64,000 bases of DNA from NCBI GenBank assembly GCA_964638865.1, contig CAZXBG010000002.1:28719-92718 (forward strand). The letters run 5' to 3'. Below are positions 45,551 through 53,685 of the stretch, in pieces. Position numbers and translations under genes: made by a program. The DNA comes from UBA7236 sp964638865 (GTDB taxonomy: Bacteria; Bacteroidota; Bacteroidia; Chitinophagales; BACL12). A model generated the notes under the pieces. It searched no databases and was not told the origin of the DNA. It saw only the letters and a program-made list of their open reading frames with translations. How positions within the stretch are numbered: the first letter of the stretch is position 1; the number at the start of each line of letters is the position of its first letter.

Positions 45551-46864
45551 ATGGCTGAAGTAATAAGAATGCCCCGAATGAGTGATACAATGACTGAGGG
45601 AACCTTTGTGGAATGGCATAAAAAAGTGGGCGACACAGTGAAAAACGGGGATATTCTTGCAGAAGTGGAGACCGATAAGGCGACCATGGAGTTGGAGAAT
45701 TATGTGAAGGGAACGCTTTTATACATTGGTGTGGAGAAAGGAAAAAGTGCGCAGGTGGATCAGGTTATTGCAATTGTTGGCGCTCCGGGAGAAGATTTTC
45801 AGGCTTTATTAACCGAGGAAAAATCAAAAGCGGAAGAAAAAACAGAGTCGCCGGAAAAGAAAGAAGAAACACCGAAAAAAGAAGAGGATAATACCGAGAA
45901 GAAAGAAGAAGCTACGGTAGAAAAAAAGGAAGAAGAAAAAGCAGAAGTTAAACAGGAAAAAAGTGCCGAAATAAAAGAGAGCGACGACGAAAGAATTAAA
46001 GTTTCGCCTCTCGCAAAAAAAATTGCAGGGGATAAAGGAATTAATTTAAGTGATGTTTCAGGATCGGGTCCGGAAGGTAGGATCATTAAAAAAGATGTAG
46101 AAAATTTTGTTCCTCAAGTAACAGAAAAAGAAAAAGTGGAACAAAAAATTCCGCGCATGGAATTGCGGGAATCTTTTGGAGAAGAAAGTGCAGAAGATGT
46201 TCCGGTATCGCAAATGCGTAAAGTAATTGCAAAACGCCTTTCGGAAAGTATGTTTAGTGCTCCGCATTTTTATTTAACGGTATCTATTAATATGGATGCT
46301 GCAATAACTTCGCGAAAAGCATTAAATGATGTGAGTCCGGTTAAAATTTCATTTAATGATCTTGTTGTAAAAGCATGTGCCATGGCATTGCGTCAACATC
46401 CAAATGTAAATTCGAGTTGGATGGGTGATACGATCAGAATAAATAAACATATAAATATTGGGGTGGCAGTTGCAATTAACGACGGACTTGTTGTTCCGGT
46501 AATTCGTTTTGCAGACAATAAATCGCTTGCACAAATTGCCACAGAAACAAATGATCTTGCAGCACGCGCAAAAAGCAGAAAATTACAACCAAGTGAATGG
46601 GAGGGAAATACTTTTACTATTTCCAATTTAGGCATGATGGGGATAGATGAATTTACTGCAATAATAAATCCTCCCGATGCATGTATTCTTGCCGTGGGTG
46701 GAATTAATCAGGTGCCTATAGTGAAAAACGGAGTTATTGTAATTGGCAACATTATGAAGGTCACCATGAGTTGCGATCATCGCGCTGTTGACGGCAGTGT
46801 TGGTGCTAAATTTTTGCAAACACTGAAGCAGTATCTCGAAGAACCGGTGCGGATGTTGCTTTGA
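45551..46864 (+). CDS. pyruvate dehydrogenase E2, dihydrolipoamide acetyltransferase
   Basis: The core acyltransferase of the pyruvate (or related 2-oxo acid) dehydrogenase complex, 437 residues. One lipoyl domain with the acceptor Lys in VETDKATMEL (Lys43); a long linker of Glu/Lys/Ala (about residues 90-140); a peripheral-subunit-binding domain (VSPLAKKIAGDKGINLSDVS and GSGPEGRIIKKDV); and the catalytic domain (VSQMRKVIAKRLSESMFSAP, NLGMMGIDEFTAIINPPDAC) ending with the HxxxDG site in SCDHRAVDGSVGAKF. I chose ATG 45551 (MAEVIRMP). E1 and E3 genes are not in the window. Bacteroidota usually encode E2 apart from E1 genes. Confidence 0.93.
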   Translation: MAEVIRMPRMSDTMTEGTFVEWHKKVGDTVKNGDILAEVETDKATMELENYVKGTLLYIGVEKGKSAQVDQVIAIVGAPGEDFQALLTEEKSKAEEKTESPEKKEETPKKEEDNTEKKEEATVEKKEEEKAEVKQEKSAEIKESDDERIKVSPLAKKIAGDKGINLSDVSGSGPEGRIIKKDVENFVPQVTEKEKVEQKIPRMELRESFGEESAEDVPVSQMRKVIAKRLSESMFSAPHFYLTVSINMDAAITSRKALNDVSPVKISFNDLVVKACAMALRQHPNVNSSWMGDTIRINKHINIGVAVAINDGLVVPVIRFADNKSLAQIATETNDLAARAKSRKLQPSEWEGNTFTISNLGMMGIDEFTAIINPPDACILAVGGINQVPIVKNGVIVIGNIMKVTMSCDHRAVDGSVGAKFLQTLKQYLEEPVRMLL

Positions 46865-47003
46865 GGGGTGAATGGTGAATGGTGAGTCTGGAACTGCTAA
46901 CATGAGAGCGTATAACACCTGCAGTAGAATTAGTTAATTCTTCCATTGAAAATTTATCAATAAGAAATTATATTAATGTTACGATAATTTTTTTGGAAGA
47001 GAA

Positions 47004-47042
47004 TGTCATTGCGAGACATTGCGAAGCAATGTCGAAGCAAGC
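47004..47042. repeat. REP-like palindromic element
   Basis: Sequence starts TGTCATTGCGA and contains the perfect hairpin GACATTGC / GCAATGTC with a 3-nt loop (47015-47033), then CGAAGCAAGCTT. It resembles the CATTGCGA...GAAGCAAT class of dispersed palindromes seen in several bacteria. One copy noticed here. Confidence 0.75.
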
Positions 47043-47069
47043 TTTTCAGTGTTACTTGGTTTATCAAAA

Positions 47070-47422
47070 AAAGGATAATTCAATTGGAAATTAAATTATC
47101 ATTCCAACTCCAATTTCTTCGCAAAACTTCGTGTCATTACGCCTTCGTGGCAAAAAAATTATCCAATAGAAAATTAAGTTATTGGTAGCATGATAATTTC
47201 GCTCCGGAACCTATGTCAGGTGAAAAACACCTGGCTACGGCGTTGAGAAAGGATAATTCAATTGGAAATTAAATTATCATTCCAACTCCAATTTCTTCGC
47301 AAAACTTCGTGTCATTACGCCTTCGTGGCAAAAAAATTATCCAATAGAAAATTAAGTTATTGGTAGCATGATAATTTCGCTCCGGAACCTATGTCAGGTG
47401 AAAAACACCTGGCTACGGCGTT
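47070..47422. repeat. perfect 175-bp tandem duplication with internal hairpins
   Basis: The 175 bases 47070-47244 and 47248-47422 are identical by eye (period 178 bp with a 3-bp spacer GAG). Each unit contains AAATTATC...GATAATTT with inner CCAATA/TATTGG, and CAGGTG-AAAAA-CACCTG (47217-47233 in the first unit). No frame in it looks coding. The spacer 46865-47507 between the E2 gene and the 96-residue gene also holds the REP-like element at 47004 and a TCAATTGTC word repeat near 47476-47505. Confidence 0.93.
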
Positions 47423-47507
47423 AAATTTTAATGAAAAGGAAAAACTAAAATTTTCCTCCCAACTCAAAGCACCCATTGTCAATTGTCGATTATCAATTGT
47501 CAATTAA

Positions 47508-47798
47508 TCATGCGATTATTACATCATGTATACACATCACCGGAAGGTACACTCCGCCTTTTAATAAAACAAAATCTTCAGTGGCTGTCCAGACGGTGGT
47601 TTCTACCTGAAAAATTCCTTGTTTACATTCGAAAATGATCTTTACTTTTGTATGGTAATTGTTACCCAAGATCATGGCATCATATAAAATGTGTTTTCTG
47701 CGATTAATATAATCAGGATGATTAAGTACATCATGATAAATTAATTCCAGAAAAGGAATTTGTTCTTTTTCAATGGTTGTAATAGTTTCTAATTGCAT
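47508..47798 (-). CDS. conserved hypothetical protein, 96 residues
   Basis: A small soluble protein: MQLETITTIEKEQIPFLELI, then a helix-strand region (HDVLNHPDYINRRKHILYDA) and a four-strand half (TKVKIIFECKQGIFQVETTV, VYLPVMCIHDVII). Start at 47798 is chosen because the residues before it are low-complexity and unlike a protein start; the extended frame overlaps the leader of the divergent CoA-binding gene. No signal peptide. The paired KVKIIF and FQVETTVW strands suggest a small beta-barrel or PRC-like fold, but I do not recognise a family. Confidence 0.7.
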   Translation of the reverse strand: MQLETITTIEKEQIPFLELIYHDVLNHPDYINRRKHILYDAMILGNNYHTKVKIIFECKQGIFQVETTVWTATEDFVLLKGGVYLPVMCIHDVIIA

Positions 47799-47881
47799 AG
47801 CTGTGGTTTTTTTGAACGATTTACTACAGCCGGTTGTTTCATTAGGCAAGTTATAACCTTTTTTTAAATAAATAAAATATT

Positions 47882-48241
47882 GTGAAAAAAACTTTGGTAT
47901 TAGGAGCTTCACCCAATCCTGAACGATATGGCAATATGGCCGCCCGTAAACTCAAAGCATACGGGCATGAAGTGGTTGCTGTTGGGAAAAGAGAATCAAA
48001 AATAGATGATATCAATATTCTGAAAGAATTTCCAGTTTTGGACGATGTTGATACGGTAACCCTGTACCTCAATCCGGATAATCAAAAAGAATACTACCAA
48101 AGAATCATAGCCCTGCATCCTAAACGCATCATTTTCAACCCCGGAACGGAAAATGAGGAATTGGAAGAAATGGCGAGGGAAAAGGGTATTGAAACGGTAG
48201 AGGGATGTACTTTGGTGATGCTTTCTACAGGACAGTTTTAA
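47882..48241 (+). CDS. CoA-binding domain protein (YccU-like)
   Basis: A 119-residue protein of the CoA_binding_2 fold (Rossmann): KKTLVLGASPNPERYGNMAA at the N-terminus, then GHEVVAVGKRES, DVDTVTLYLNPDNQKEYYQR, and IIFNPGTENEELEEMARE with VEGCTLVML near the end. Similar proteins bind CoA or a related nucleotide; cellular role is unknown. Start is GTG, with an AT-rich leader (47840-47881). Divergent from the 96-residue gene. Confidence 0.9.
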   Translation: MKKTLVLGASPNPERYGNMAARKLKAYGHEVVAVGKRESKIDDINILKEFPVLDDVDTVTLYLNPDNQKEYYQRIIALHPKRIIFNPGTENEELEEMAREKGIETVEGCTLVMLSTGQF

Positions 48242-48247
48242 GCCGAG

Positions 48248-48290
48248 GGCAGTGAGTGACAGTGTGCAGTTGGCAGTGGCAGTGGGCAGA
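48248..48290. repeat. short GCAGT word-repeat tract
   Basis: GGCAGTGAGTGACAGTGTGC followed by GCAGTTGGCAGTGGCAG-type words; the same class as the tract at 33952-34063. A second small piece (AGGCAGTTGCC near 48331) follows. Confidence 0.7.
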
Positions 48291-48429
48291 TTGTTTACCT
48301 CTACATTTTTTGTTTCGAATAAAATTTTATTAGGCAGTTGCCTTTACCGGCAGGCAGATTGTCGGAACTCACACTATATCTTCGTAGAAAACTCAAAACT
48401 CAGAACACATAGCTAAATAATACTTTATT

Positions 48430-48437
48430 TACCTTTG
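48430..48437 (+). promoter_or_regulatory. -7 promoter element (TACCTTTG) of the DtxR-type gene
   Basis: Exact TAnnTTTG match 33 nt before the TTG start of the DtxR-type repressor gene. No clear operator palindrome is seen around it. Confidence 0.55.
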
Positions 48438-48470
48438 AGCATTCCTTAACAACTAAAGTCAATAACACAA

Positions 48471-49142
48471 TTGAAATCATCCATCTCCTATACTGAAGAA
48501 AATTACCTGAAGGCAATTTTTAAATTGTCGGAGATGCAGAAGGAGAATGTTTCTACCAATGCTATTTCGGAAAAATTATTGACCACTGCCGCTTCGGTTA
48601 CTGATATGCTGAAAAAATTATCGGGGAAAAAATTAATTCACTACGAAAAATATTACGGAGTTTCCTTAACGGATAAAGGAAAAAAAATGGCAAAGGACCT
48701 CATTCGCAAACACCGATTATGGGAAACATTTTTGGTAGATACATTAAAATTTAGTTGGGATGAAGTGGATGAACTCGCAGAACAATTAGAACATATTAAT
48801 TCAGAAATTCTGACTGATCGGATTGATAATTTTCTCGGCAATCCGAAATTCGATCCGCATGGAGATCCTATTCCTGATAAGGACGGAAATATTGCCTATC
48901 ACGAGGATGTCACCTTAGATAAAATGCAAAAAGGGGACATAGGAATTATTTCCGCAGTTATAGATCACTCCACTCAATTTCTTCAATATCTCAACAAAGT
49001 AGATTTGGTAATACACACCAAAATAAAAATTAAAGACGATGAAGACTATGATCAAAGCAAGATCATAATCATTAACAATAAAAAAGAATTAGTTGTCTCG
49101 CAAAAAGTTGCTTCGAATTTATTAGTCAGGAAGATAAAATAA
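48471..49142 (+). CDS. DtxR/MntR-family metal-dependent repressor
   Basis: A 223-residue regulator starting with TTG. N-terminal winged helix (TEENYLKAIFKLSEMQKENV, LTTAASVTDMLKKLSGKKLI), then the metal-binding dimerisation domain (RKHRLWETFLVDTLKFSWDE, DELAEQLEHINSEILTDRID, GNPKFDPHGDPIPDKDG) with ligand residues His, Glu and the Asp-Pro-His segment, and a C-terminal FeoA/SH3-like domain (QKGDIGIISAVID). It represses metal uptake genes when Mn, Fe or Zn is bound. The five-gene ABC uptake operon lies just downstream, on the opposite strand, with a matching palindrome at its promoter. Confidence 0.95.
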   Translation: MKSSISYTEENYLKAIFKLSEMQKENVSTNAISEKLLTTAASVTDMLKKLSGKKLIHYEKYYGVSLTDKGKKMAKDLIRKHRLWETFLVDTLKFSWDEVDELAEQLEHINSEILTDRIDNFLGNPKFDPHGDPIPDKDGNIAYHEDVTLDKMQKGDIGIISAVIDHSTQFLQYLNKVDLVIHTKIKIKDDEDYDQSKIIIINNKKELVVSQKVASNLLVRKIK

Positions 49143-49180
49143 GTTTGACGCAAAGCATTCGCCATAGTCAATTATTCCAC

Positions 49181-49206
49181 CATTCTCCATTCTCCATTCT
49201 CCATTG
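49181..49206. repeat. CATTCTC tandem heptamers
   Basis: Three tandem copies of CATTCTC followed by CATTG, ending at the stop codon of the RDD gene. Another of the short word-repeat spacers. Confidence 0.75.
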
Positions 49207-49659
49207 TTAAACCGTGTTTCCCTTCACCAAACTTTTCACATCCACAACCATTGTATTTGTCCATTTGTCGTGCCAGCCGGTTTGTGAACCTAACATGGAA
49301 AAGGGTTCGAATGGAACGAAGCGGGAGAAGCTTCTCCCGAGTGCCTGATTTGCCGATATTTTTTCGAGGTCTGCTGATCGAACTACAACTGTGCCGGTAA
49401 TGAATTTACCCACAGTCCTTCCAAAAGTAGCTTCCATAATAGCATAATAAAGAAAAAATATACAATAAAAGAGGAAATAAAATCGTCCGGCCGATGCATC
49501 AGGACCGAAGGTAGGCAACATTAAAATTATGAGAATGATGATTAGCATGATAGCTACATAATCTAAAATAAAATTTACGAGGCGCTTCCAGGTTGCGGCC
49601 AGTTCATAGCTGGATTCGTTTTCGATATTAAGGCTGTCGAGTGGATTTTGGTTTTCCAT
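49207..49659 (-). CDS. RDD family membrane protein
   Basis: A 150-residue inner-membrane protein of the RDD family: WKRLVNFILDYVAIMLIII (first helix with the R..D signature), a second helix FYFLFYCIFFLYYAIMEATF, followed by GRTVGKFITGTVVVRSADLE and a C-terminal segment LGRSFSRFVPFEPFSML. Function of RDD proteins is mostly unknown (transport or stress). It sits between the DtxR gene and the metal ABC operon, all on a small shared segment, but whether it is metal-linked is open. Confidence 0.9.
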   Translation of the reverse strand: MENQNPLDSLNIENESSYELAATWKRLVNFILDYVAIMLIIILIILMLPTFGPDASAGRFYFLFYCIFFLYYAIMEATFGRTVGKFITGTVVVRSADLEKISANQALGRSFSRFVPFEPFSMLGSQTGWHDKWTNTMVVDVKSLVKGNTV

Positions 49660-49724
49660 GTGTGGTTATTTTGGAGCTAATATACCGTAAAATTTAAATA
49701 CGCAGGAAAACATTCTAATGTAAA

Positions 49725-50588
49725 TCAAATTTTCTGAATTTTTACCTCTCTATTCACTCCACTGCTTCGTTTCAAATAAACTGAATAAATAAATGCGCCT
49801 AAAAAGAATATCCCCAGCATGGTAACCATTGCACCGGATATTGAAGCATTTAAAATTACTGCAAAATAGTAACCGCTAATGCTTGATGCTACCCCGAAGG
49901 CAGCTGCTAACCATAACATGGTTTTTAATTTATGGGTAATTAAATATGCTGTTGCACCCGGAACAATTAAAAAGGCAACAACTAAAATTGCACCAACACT
50001 TTCAAAGGATAATACAGTTGTAAGGGATACGGCTCCCATTAATAAATAATGCCAAAGTACAACCGAAATACCTATTGTAGCTGCATAGTCGGGATCGAAA
50101 GTAGTGAGGTATAATCCTTTATAACCTATCACAATAAATAATATAACCAGTATAAATAATCCGCCTAACATCCACACCGCAGTCGGAATATTTAACCATG
50201 TTTCAAAATTTATAAAAGTAATATCACCATATAAAACACATTCCTGATCTAAGTCCACTTTATCTGCAAAATAAGTGATTAAAATAACACCAATGGCAAA
50301 CAACCAGGTAAAACTGATTCCTATACTTGCATCCTCCTGCAATTTTGCTTTTTTATGAAATAATTCTATTAAAACCGTACACAACATTCCGAATGCTGCT
50401 GCTCCAATTAACATGGGAACAGAATTGCGAGAACCCGAAATTAAAAATGCAATTGCAATTCCCGGCAATACCGCATGCGAAATTGCATCGCCCACCATTG
50501 CCATTCGCCGTAAAATTAAAAAGCATCCCAACAAGCCGGAGGTTATTGCTACTAAGCTACCTGTTACTATTATCCAAAATGCATCCAT
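49725..50588 (-). CDS. metal ABC transporter permease (ZnuB/TroD type)
   Basis: A 287-residue ABC-3 family permease with about eight hydrophobic helices: LLGCFLILRRMAMVGDAISH and AVLPGIAIAFLISGSRNS near the N-terminus (the conserved GDAISHAVLPG loop), LTTFDPDYAATIGI in the cytoplasmic loop that meets the ATPase, and ESVGAILVVAFLIVPGATAY. Imports Zn2+ or Mn2+ with the other subunits. It ends the operon; a 214-bp spacer separates it from the first permease, so it might have its own promoter, though none is clear. Confidence 0.93.
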   Translation of the reverse strand: MDAFWIIVTGSLVAITSGLLGCFLILRRMAMVGDAISHAVLPGIAIAFLISGSRNSVPMLIGAAAFGMLCTVLIELFHKKAKLQEDASIGISFTWLFAIGVILITYFADKVDLDQECVLYGDITFINFETWLNIPTAVWMLGGLFILVILFIVIGYKGLYLTTFDPDYAATIGISVVLWHYLLMGAVSLTTVLSFESVGAILVVAFLIVPGATAYLITHKLKTMLWLAAAFGVASSISGYYFAVILNASISGAMVTMLGIFFLGAFIYSVYLKRSSGVNREVKIQKI

Positions 50589-50802
50589 GTTTTATTTTGT
50601 TGTTCTGTTTTTCATTATAGGTGTATTGAAAGTAATGGATATGAATGAAAAAATGAGTCGAATAAGGGATATGGGACACGGGACAAGATACACGGGATTT
50701 GTGACCGAATGGATTGGTAATTGTAACCCGATATATACTTTATATTTATATTTTGATTTATTTTTTTCATAGCTGCATCCTTTTACGATTTCATTTTTAA
50801 CT

Positions 50803-52086
50803 TTAATAAGGAATTATTTTTTCGTGTGGATCTTTTTCGGGTTTATCTAAAAGTTCAATTAATCTTTTTTCTATTTCGGGTGTTATAATATGTTCGATGG
50901 CTTCGGCGTCATCATGCACGTGGTCGCTGGCGATATTGAGTTTTTCGGTGAGGTACATTTCCCAAAGTCGATGAATACGTGTAATTCTTTTTCCTTCATC
51001 CAAACCTTTTTCAGTTAAATAATAGAGGTCGTTTATTTTTACTACAAGGTCTTTCCGCAATAACATTCTTAAACCGAAAATATAGTTCGATGTTTTCATT
51101 TCACGTTCAGTTGCAATATCGGAAAGCGTAAACGATTTTTTACCGGGATTTTTTTCTTCCAAATGAAATAATTCCTTCAAAATATTTTCCCGTAACATTT
51201 TATTCTGATATTTTTTGCGGATGATTATTTTGGGTATCAAACCTTTTTTGGGTGCAAATAAAATACTCATTACCGCAATGATGGATGTCATTGTAACTAT
51301 CCATGGACCCGTTGGCATTTTGTTATTTGCATAGGATACATATGCTCCGGTAATACTTCCGATCACTGCAAATAAAATACTGAGCAATATCATTTTACCC
51401 AATTTGTCGGTCCAGTATTTTGCTGCAGCGGGAGGAGTAATTAATAAAGCAGCCATTAAAACCACCCCAACTGCCTGAATGCCGGCAGCCACCGCTAAAA
51501 CAGTTAATGTGGTTAAGGTAAGCTGTAAAAAATTAACCGGCAATCCGGTGGATTTTGCATAATCCGGATCAAAACTGAGCAATCTGAATTCTTTAAAGAA
51601 AATTACAACCACTATAATTATGAATAAACTAACCACTGCCATAGTTCTGATATCATCAGTGCTCATTGCAGCAGCTTTTCCAAATAAAAAATTATTTAAT
51701 CCACTTTGTGATGCATTGCCACTTTGTTGTATGAAGGTCAATAATAAAATTCCAACTCCAAAAAATACAGAGAGAGTTAAACCAATTGCTGTATCCGGTT
51801 TTAATTTTGTTTTTTTTGTGATGAGGTCAACGAAAATAATGGATAACCATCCCGTTACAAATGCTCCGCCAAGTAATACCCATAAATTTCTTGTATCAAA
51901 TAACATGAATGCAAGACAAACACCCGGTAAAACAGAATGTGCAATGGCATCACCTGTTAATGCTCTTTTTCTTAAAAAAGCAAAGGTGCCAATTGTTGCA
52001 GTTCCAATTCCCAGTAATATCATGCCTACTACCACAAACTGCACGTTCGGATCGGAAAAGGAAAAAAAATCGAAAAAAGTTTTCAT
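50803..52086 (-). CDS. metal ABC transporter permease fused to a DtxR-like C-terminal domain
   Basis: A 427-residue protein. Residues ~1-285 are an ABC-3 permease (AFLRKRALTGDAIAHSVLPG, LSFDPDYAKSTGLPV, GVVLMAALLITPPAAAKYW). After a basic linker, residues ~300-427 resemble a metal-dependent regulator: a winged-helix-like part (SDIATEREMKTSNYIFGLRM, LTEKGLDEGKRITRIHRLWE) and a DtxR dimerisation helix pair (DDAEAIEHIITPEIEKRLIE, DKPEKDPHEKIIPY). Key His and Glu are retained, so metal sensing in the cytoplasm is possible. The fusion occurs in other Bacteroidota transporters. Overlaps the outer-membrane gene by 4 bases (ATGA). Confidence 0.92.
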   Translation of the reverse strand: MKTFFDFFSFSDPNVQFVVVGMILLGIGTATIGTFAFLRKRALTGDAIAHSVLPGVCLAFMLFDTRNLWVLLGGAFVTGWLSIIFVDLITKKTKLKPDTAIGLTLSVFFGVGILLLTFIQQSGNASQSGLNNFLFGKAAAMSTDDIRTMAVVSLFIIIVVVIFFKEFRLLSFDPDYAKSTGLPVNFLQLTLTTLTVLAVAAGIQAVGVVLMAALLITPPAAAKYWTDKLGKMILLSILFAVIGSITGAYVSYANNKMPTGPWIVTMTSIIAVMSILFAPKKGLIPKIIIRKKYQNKMLRENILKELFHLEEKNPGKKSFTLSDIATEREMKTSNYIFGLRMLLRKDLVVKINDLYYLTEKGLDEGKRITRIHRLWEMYLTEKLNIASDHVHDDAEAIEHIITPEIEKRLIELLDKPEKDPHEKIIPY

Positions 52087-52871
52087 TTATTTTTTATTGT
52101 ATTAAATCGATAGGCAAATCCTGTTGAAACAAAAACATCCATAGCACCTGTTTGTAAAATACTTCCGCAGGAAATATCAAATTGCAAATCATGATTCGGA
52201 CTATAGGTAAATCCAAAATCAACAAAATGTTCATCTAAGGGGTCAGATATAATATCAGTTGCGGGATTGGAACAATATAAATTTCCATAAACTTCCGCAA
52301 AAATACCGCAGTGTTCACCAATGGCAAATCCTGAGGTTAGTGTATAAACATAATAGGGCGAAGGCGCAAAACCATCCCATTCTATCCCTGCATTATAACC
52401 AATGTTCCACCATTCATTTATACTGTGGGCAGCGGTTAATATAGTTGCAATTGCAGTGTAATTTGAACGGAAATCCTTTGATGCAATTTTAGATAATTGA
52501 ACATGGGTAATTAATGCTAAGGCAAATTTATCTTTCTCTATTAATTTGGATTTTAAGCCAACACTTATCGGATTAATTCCAAATACTTTTTTATTCGCAT
52601 CAATAAATACCGGATCTATCTCCAAACGCAATTCAAAATATTCATTAATTCCGTATCGCATCAGTGTAGAGGCAATGGAATATTCATTATTAAAAGCTAA
52701 AAAATTAGCGGCAAAACCATGTTCGCCCTGCAAATAGCCCACAGGAACCAGCGCGGCACTTTCCGTTTGATCAGGCCTGTCGGTAATTATTGCCGCATTT
52801 TGAGCATGCAAAGTGGAGATATAAATACAGATAATCACGAAAACGATTATTTTTTTAAATTGCCGTGTCAT
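52083..52871 (-). CDS. outer-membrane beta-barrel protein in metal-uptake operon
   Basis: A 262-residue protein with signal peptide (KIIVFVIICIYISTLHAQ) and alternating strands typical of a small barrel of the MetA-pathway/transporter type: IITDRPDQTESAALVPVGYL at the mature start, YGINEYFELRLEIDPVF, GFAIGEHCGIFAEVYGNLY, HFVDFGFTYSPNHDLQFDIS, ending in STGFAYRFNTIKNK with an aromatic near the C-terminus. It overlaps both neighbouring genes by 4 bp, so it is firmly in the operon and may help metal cross the outer membrane, or serve as a sensor or scaffold; that role is inferred from position. Confidence 0.85.
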   Translation of the reverse strand: MTRQFKKIIVFVIICIYISTLHAQNAAIITDRPDQTESAALVPVGYLQGEHGFAANFLAFNNEYSIASTLMRYGINEYFELRLEIDPVFIDANKKVFGINPISVGLKSKLIEKDKFALALITHVQLSKIASKDFRSNYTAIATILTAAHSINEWWNIGYNAGIEWDGFAPSPYYVYTLTSGFAIGEHCGIFAEVYGNLYCSNPATDIISDPLDEHFVDFGFTYSPNHDLQFDISCGSILQTGAMDVFVSTGFAYRFNTIKNK

Positions 52872-53668
52872 AATTTATTTTTTTTCTCGCGAATCGGAGC
52901 CTCCATTTCACTTAACAGATGCCCCACATTCATTAATAAAGATAATTTTCCGCCATAAGTTTTTTGTAAATACTCCGGAACAAATATTTCTTCCTTAGGT
53001 CCGGATGCAATTAATTGTGTATTAATTAAAATGATCCAATCAAAATATTCATAGGCACTTTGCAAATCGTGATGCACAACAAGAATGGTTTTTCCTTCAC
53101 TGCGCATATTCAATAACAACTCGAAAATTGTTTGTTCCGTTGTTGCATCAATTCCTGCAAATGGCTCATCCATAAAATACAGATCAGCTTCCTGTGCAAG
53201 GCTTCGCGCAATAAATACACGTTGTTGTTGTCCTCCCGATAATTGAGATATCTGTCTGTTGATATACTGATGCATACCAACTTTTTCCAAACATAACATT
53301 GCGAGTTCTTTATCTTTTTTTCCAAGTTTTCCGAAAATTCCACGTTTGCCGTATCTACCCATCATAACAACATCTAAAACACTTGCGGGAAAATCCCAAT
53401 CAACACTGCCGCGCTGCGGAACATAGGCAACCCGATCGCGAACTTCATTCAGCTCCTTTCCGAATAATTTCACATAACCACTGTCGTGTGGAATCAATTG
53501 CATCATCGATTTTATTAAAGTGGATTTACCGGCGCCGTTGGGCCCAATAATACCCACTAATTTTCCTTCGGGTATCATAAAATCGATATCCCAAATAGCG
53601 GGTTTTTTATTGTAAGAAATGGTGAGATCGTGCACCTCTATCACCGGATCTTTAATGTTATGTTGCAT
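52868..53668 (-). CDS. metal ABC transporter ATP-binding protein (ZnuC/TroB type)
   Basis: A 266-residue ABC ATPase: Walker A GIIGPNGAGKSTLIKSMMQL, Q-loop AYVPQRGSVDWDFPASVLDV, signature QLSGGQQQRVFIARSLAQ, Walker B ADLYFMDEPFAGID, and the H-loop LVVHHDLQSAYEY. These match zinc/manganese importers. It overlaps the barrel gene and lies 17 bp after the binding-protein gene. Confidence 0.97.
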   Translation of the reverse strand: MQHNIKDPVIEVHDLTISYNKKPAIWDIDFMIPEGKLVGIIGPNGAGKSTLIKSMMQLIPHDSGYVKLFGKELNEVRDRVAYVPQRGSVDWDFPASVLDVVMMGRYGKRGIFGKLGKKDKELAMLCLEKVGMHQYINRQISQLSGGQQQRVFIARSLAQEADLYFMDEPFAGIDATTEQTIFELLLNMRSEGKTILVVHHDLQSAYEYFDWIILINTQLIASGPKEEIFVPEYLQKTYGGKLSLLMNVGHLLSEMEAPIREKKNKL

Positions 53669-53685
53669 GAATGTATTTTTTGTAT

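Noticed and set aside
47003..47188. Plus-strand 61-codon frame across the REP-like element and first repeat copy
   Set aside because: It runs through palindromic, repeated, non-coding sequence and has no protein-like composition.
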